Positions 60,572 to 64,000 of a DNA stretch of 64,000 bases are shown here, piece after piece. The stretch is from contig CALMPI010000020.1 in NCBI GenBank assembly GCA_937872175.1, positions 1 to 64,000 on the forward strand, written 5' to 3'. The notes under the pieces were generated by a model. The model saw nothing but the letters and a program-made list of their open reading frames with translations, did not search any database and was not told the origin of the DNA. Both the position numbers and the translations under genes were made by a program. Within the stretch, counting starts at the first letter, position 1, and each line of letters opens with the position of its first letter. Source of the stretch: an uncultured Flavobacteriales bacterium. Its GTDB lineage: Bacteria; Bacteroidota; Bacteroidia; Flavobacteriales_F; PHOS-HE28.

Positions 60572-61357
60572 CCGCCGCCTCAACGCGCCGAGGAGCAGCG
60601 CACGCATCACGTGGTCGTCCAGCGGGTCCAGGTAGCGGGCGCCGGTGCTGACGCCTTGCGCATCGTGGCGCACCCAGGCCATGCGCGCATCGCGGTGGGT
60701 GAGCTCCAGGTGGAACGGCCGTTCGGTGTACTGTTCGATGAACAGGAACCTCGATCGGGGGTGACGCGCCACCAGGCGATCCATCACCCCCTGAAAATGC
60801 GCCGGGGTCTGTCGCTCCGGCAGGCGGAAGGCCGGTCGGAACCCACCCGCGAGCCGGCGCCGCTTGGCCGGCTCGTTCACCACCGTGGTGACGAACAGGA
60901 TGGGCTCGTCAGTGGCCAGCACACCGTTGAAGCGATCCACGCAGCGCACATAGTAGGCATGGTGGCGGTCGAAGCTGCGCGGATCCCGATGCCCGAAGAG
61001 GCTGCGGTGGTAGTCGCGATGGCCTCCGTCCGTCAGCAGCGGGATCATCCGTCGCCGGTCAAGGAACGTGCGGAACCCGTCATCGAGCACATGCTCCAGC
61101 AGCGCGGGGCTCACCGCCAGCCAGTCGAAGGGATAGGAGGCCTGCTTGGCGCCGACGGCCTTGATGGTCCAGGCGGTGGAGCAGTTCTGCCCCAACGACA
61201 CCGCCACCGACGGTGCCACCTCGGCCCAGGCGAACAGCTGTTCCCGTAGCGCGGCCGTGGCGGCGTTCACCGCATCCACCTCCGCCACGGAGCGCCGCAC
61301 CGGTCCACGCACGCGCCGCAGCAACGCATGCGCCAGGTCGTCGATCCACGCCTTCAC
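60569..61357 (-). CDS. DUF1796 papain-like putative cysteine peptidase
   Basis: The 262-residue protein contains VAVSLGQNCSTAWTIKAVGAK and ASYPFDWLAVSP, the defining DUF1796 signature with the putative nucleophilic Cys in QNC, and later YHRSLFGHRD and FNGVLATDEPILFVTTVVNEP. Homologues are often in capsule or glycan loci. No ATG gives a good start; the GTG at 61357 (VKAWIDDLAHAL) is the only plausible one, 18 bases after the DUF5686 gene. Confidence 0.72.
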   Translation of the reverse strand: MKAWIDDLAHALLRRVRGPVRRSVAEVDAVNAATAALREQLFAWAEVAPSVAVSLGQNCSTAWTIKAVGAKQASYPFDWLAVSPALLEHVLDDGFRTFLDRRRMIPLLTDGGHRDYHRSLFGHRDPRSFDRHHAYYVRCVDRFNGVLATDEPILFVTTVVNEPAKRRRLAGGFRPAFRLPERQTPAHFQGVMDRLVARHPRSRFLFIEQYTERPFHLELTHRDARMAWVRHDAQGVSTGARYLDPLDDHVMRALLLGALRRR

Positions 61358-61374
61358 GCCGCGATGATAACCGC

Positions 61375-63852
61375 CTAGAACTTGAAATGGAATGACGGTT
61401 TCACCACAAAGGGCAGTGCATCCGGCCGGTCGAGCTCCGTGAGCCGCCACACCAGGTCCACCCGCGCGACCTTCAGGATGTTCTCCAGACCGAAGCCCAC
61501 CTCCACGTACGGTCCATCGGGAGCGGCAAGTCCGCCGGGCAGGGGTACGGGGCCGTTGCCGTTCTCCGCGCGCAGATCGCCCACGAAGGCGCGGGCGAAC
61601 AGGAATTCCCGCAGCTTGATGCGGCCCAGCAGCGGCACACGGTTCAGCAGAAAGCCCTCCAGGTGGTGCTCCACATGCAGCGCTGCGTAGCGGTCGGCCG
61701 CGAATTCCATGAAGTTCATCAGGTTGAACGAACGTGCATCGTTGAACAACAGGGGATCGCTGTTCGGAAAGAAGAGCAGCATGTACGGCACGGCACCGGA
61801 CAGGGCGCCGCCTTCGGCCAGAAGGTCCAGATAGCCCCAGCGCCCCACCCGTTGGCGGTGCTCCACCTTCACCCGGAGGCGGGCCAGGTCCACCTCTCCG
61901 CCCAGGAAACCGTCGGCCGCGAAGGTGGCCTCCATGGCGACGGTGGGCAGGCGGGGCGCGAAGAGTCCCTTGCGCAGCTCGTCGAAGGCAGCGGAAAAGC
62001 CGGGGGTGCCCGGGCTCCAGCGCACGGCGAGCCGCGCGCCGGCCAGGTCCACCGCGTTCCACGCCAGGGTGTCGCCCGCCCGCAGCAGGGGCAACGGTCC
62101 GGCAGCGTCGGCGAGGCGCTCTCCAAAGAAGCCGAAGCGTGCGGAGAGCCCGTCGGCAGCGCGGCGCTCCACATGAGCCTCGACCAGCCTTCGGTACCAG
62201 CGGGGATCGGGGCCTGACAGGCGCACCAGGCTGGTGAGCGCATGATCCAGCGGCAGCAGGCCGGCGCTCCGCCCCGGCTGCACCAGATCGTCCCACAGGT
62301 CCAGCCCACCGCCCCAGGTCCGGTGTCCGCGGGCATCGCGGGGCCGCCACCAGAGCGAGGCCGCACCCTTCCACCGCTCGTCATCAGCGCCGTAGGCCAG
62401 GTGGCCCGATGCGCCCCAGCCGGTGCTGAGCCGGTCGGTGGTGCGCAGGCCGACCTTGCCCCGCCAGCCTTCCACGCGGTTGTGGCTCACGAAGGTGTAC
62501 ACGTTGCCCACGTCGAGGGCGCCCACGGGCAGCCATCCTTCGGCCAGCAGGTGCAGCACCGCCTCCCTCCTCTTCCACCGTGGATCGGTGTTCATGCGGT
62601 CCACCATGCGCACCACGCGGGCCTCCTCCAGGCCGAAGGCCTCGGGCCGGATGGCTTCCCAGTAAGCGTCATCGCGGAAATAGGCGCTGTCGAGCTCGGG
62701 GTCGGGCGGGGCCGCCGTGTAGAACGCAGCGTCGCGGGGCTGATCGAGCACCACCTGCCGGGTCACGCTGAGCTTCCGGCCGAAGAAGCCGGTCATGTCG
62801 GCGTCGTTCTCGATCACCGTGAAGTCGGCAAGCACTTCACTGCGGCGCAGGAACCAAGGACCACCGGGCTCCGGGGTGTGGTGCTGCCGGATGCGGTAGT
62901 GCCGCACGAAGTTCACGTTGGCCGCGATGCTGAAGGCCAGGTCCACCCGCACCACCGCATGGCTCACCGTGTCGATGAGCAGCTCACCCGTGAAGGCGGC
63001 ATCGGCCGCCACCCGGGGGCGGTAGGTGATGCGGTGGCAGGTGAAGCCGTCGCACGGCACCAGGCTGTCGTGCAGCAGGTAGCGGTAGGCGCGCTGGAAG
63101 TGGTCGTTGATCGGGCTGGGAAAGCTCCGGTCCAGAATGAGCACCTGCTCCTGGTAGATGTCGGGGTCGACGTACATGTCCTGCACGAACTCCATGATCC
63201 GGCGGGCCCGGAAGAACTTGGAGGTGCGGCTCCCCAGAAGCACGGTGCGTTCCGCAGAAGGCTCGGCGCGATGGTGGCGGCGCTCATGCTGTTCGGTGAG
63301 CAGGATGGGCAGGTAGCGCACGCCGTCGGCGGTGGTGTCGATGCCCTCCCACAGGAAGTCGAAGGGCCGCAACAGGATGTTGCGCTTGATGCGGTCGCTG
63401 AAGTGGTTCAGGTCGAAGCGGACGCGGTGGTAAAGCTCCTGCTCGTAAGCGGCGGCGGCGGGCGCGTTCACCGGTTTCCGGGCCACCACCCGCCGCAGGA
63501 TGGCGAAGGCGGGGTTCTCCCCGGGCCGCACTCGAACCTCGCCCAACAGTTCGCTCGAGGGCTCCAGGGCCACGAAGAGGTCGTGCGCCCCCCCGCGCGG
63601 CAGGGCCTGCCGGAAGCTGCGGTAGCCCGTCATGGTCACCTGCAGGCTGTCCCGGCGTCCATCGGCCTCCAGGACGAACGACCCCGTGCTGTCGGTGGTG
63701 CTGCCTTCCGCAGCGCCGACGAAGCCGACATTGGCGAAGGGCAGCGGGTCGCCGGACCGGGCGTCGGCCACCACGCCGGAGACGCGGGTGCGCTGGCCGA
63801 GTGCGGGCAGGGCGGCGATCAGCAGCAGGCCGATCAGCGGGAGGCGGGGCAT
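61375..63852 (-). CDS. DUF5686 outer-membrane protein with carboxypeptidase-regulatory domain
   Basis: The 825-residue protein has a signal peptide (MPRLPLIGLLLIAALPALGQ), a CarboxypepD-regulatory-like domain (24-100: VSGVVADARSGDPLPFANV … VTMTGYRSFRQAL), the DUF5686 core (about 115-420: NPAFAILRRVVARKP, YEQELYHRVRFDLN) and a C-terminal barrel ending PFVVKPSFHFKF. These Bacteroidota proteins are outer-membrane proteins of unknown, possibly assembly-related, function. Confidence 0.9.
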   Translation of the reverse strand: MPRLPLIGLLLIAALPALGQRTRVSGVVADARSGDPLPFANVGFVGAAEGSTTDSTGSFVLEADGRRDSLQVTMTGYRSFRQALPRGGAHDLFVALEPSSELLGEVRVRPGENPAFAILRRVVARKPVNAPAAAAYEQELYHRVRFDLNHFSDRIKRNILLRPFDFLWEGIDTTADGVRYLPILLTEQHERRHHRAEPSAERTVLLGSRTSKFFRARRIMEFVQDMYVDPDIYQEQVLILDRSFPSPINDHFQRAYRYLLHDSLVPCDGFTCHRITYRPRVAADAAFTGELLIDTVSHAVVRVDLAFSIAANVNFVRHYRIRQHHTPEPGGPWFLRRSEVLADFTVIENDADMTGFFGRKLSVTRQVVLDQPRDAAFYTAAPPDPELDSAYFRDDAYWEAIRPEAFGLEEARVVRMVDRMNTDPRWKRREAVLHLLAEGWLPVGALDVGNVYTFVSHNRVEGWRGKVGLRTTDRLSTGWGASGHLAYGADDERWKGAASLWWRPRDARGHRTWGGGLDLWDDLVQPGRSAGLLPLDHALTSLVRLSGPDPRWYRRLVEAHVERRAADGLSARFGFFGERLADAAGPLPLLRAGDTLAWNAVDLAGARLAVRWSPGTPGFSAAFDELRKGLFAPRLPTVAMEATFAADGFLGGEVDLARLRVKVEHRQRVGRWGYLDLLAEGGALSGAVPYMLLFFPNSDPLLFNDARSFNLMNFMEFAADRYAALHVEHHLEGFLLNRVPLLGRIKLREFLFARAFVGDLRAENGNGPVPLPGGLAAPDGPYVEVGFGLENILKVARVDLVWRLTELDRPDALPFVVKPSFHFKF

Positions 63853-63961
63853 CGAATGGAGCGAACCGACCTAGCGTGGCGGATGTTCGCCGAAGGGACG
63901 CATCCGTCGTGTTGCGGGGATCGTGCCAATTTTACGGCGTTCGCGCCCAGCCCTCATCCGC

Positions 63962-64000
63962 GTGAAGATCCACATCGGTCGCGACCGCTACCTCAGCTTT
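63962..64000 (+). CDS. Start of a gene running out of the window
   Basis: A GTG-initiated frame (VKIHIGRDRYLSF) is open to the window edge. It is divergent from the DUF5686 gene. Too short to identify. Confidence 0.3.
   Translation, partial: MKIHIGRDRYLSF

Overview
The window looks like chromosome of a G+C-rich member of the Bacteroidota, most likely a Flavobacteriales-type organism. The evidence is: five predicted secreted proteins with a C-terminal type IX secretion (T9SS) sorting domain; Bacteroidota-style promoter boxes (TAnnTTTG, or TAnnTTCG) and no consistent Shine-Dalgarno sequences; Bacteroidota-restricted families (DUF5686, MbnP-like lipoprotein, CDVCG outer-membrane protein, BtrH-like protein); and the core of a dialkylresorcinol/flexirubin-type operon. 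I see no rRNA, tRNA, CRISPR array, prophage or intact transposase.

Layout. 1-5.7 kb: the end of a WbqC-like gene carrying a repeat, a polytopic membrane protein, an alpha/beta hydrolase, envelope proteins and a DUF1624 membrane protein. 5.7-9.4 kb: acyl-CoA carboxylase beta subunit, followed by an accessory stretch with a second copy of the gene's 3' end, a HEAT-like gene, a small membrane gene, three kinds of dispersed repeat and a REP-transposase remnant. 9.3-14.5 kb: a Fic AMP-transferase with an inverted-repeat cluster, CsbD stress protein, several tiny genes, a fatty-acid desaturase and a cold-shock protein. 14.6-32.4 kb: housekeeping and accessory single genes (DUF1801/YdeI, VOC, DUF2461, cupin, PhnA, DinB, CvfB, RidA, methyltransferase, luciferase-like oxidoreductase, AsmA-like) and T9SS cargo proteins. 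32.4-47.5 kb: a nearly continuous minus-strand block: polysaccharide deacetylase, two GT4 enzymes, a PIN toxin-antitoxin pair, a WcaF-type acetyltransferase, a GT2 enzyme, then DarA, DarB, a small conserved protein, a BtrH-like protein, an ABC exporter, two ketosynthases, and finally a three-gene copper-type metal module. 47.6-64 kb: membrane and T9SS proteins, a metallophosphoesterase whose 3' end is duplicated around an inserted GT-C gene, HMG-CoA lyase, pyrD with an in-frame palindromic insertion, a TonB receptor/DtxR regulator/ZIP transporter metal module, a GT1 enzyme, a DUF1796 protein and a DUF5686 outer-membrane protein.

The most unusual signal is the pair of 3'-end duplications. At both accB (7.5-8.4 kb) and the metallophosphoesterase (51.0-52.8 kb), an accessory gene starts on the stop codon of the host gene, and a second copy of the host gene's last codons lies downstream of it. 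This suggests insertion of single cargo genes that bring or copy a host-gene tail, which keeps the host reading frame intact and couples cargo translation to it. The second unusual signal is a palindromic GAGTGGCGAGTG-type repeat that lies in frame inside pyrD and probably inside the wbqC-like gene, resembling in principle the protein-invading palindromic elements of Rickettsia.

Gene starts are often my choice from homology and context. Gene density, ATGA/TGATG overlaps and promoter boxes only 4-9 nt from start codons suggest many coupled or leaderless mRNAs.
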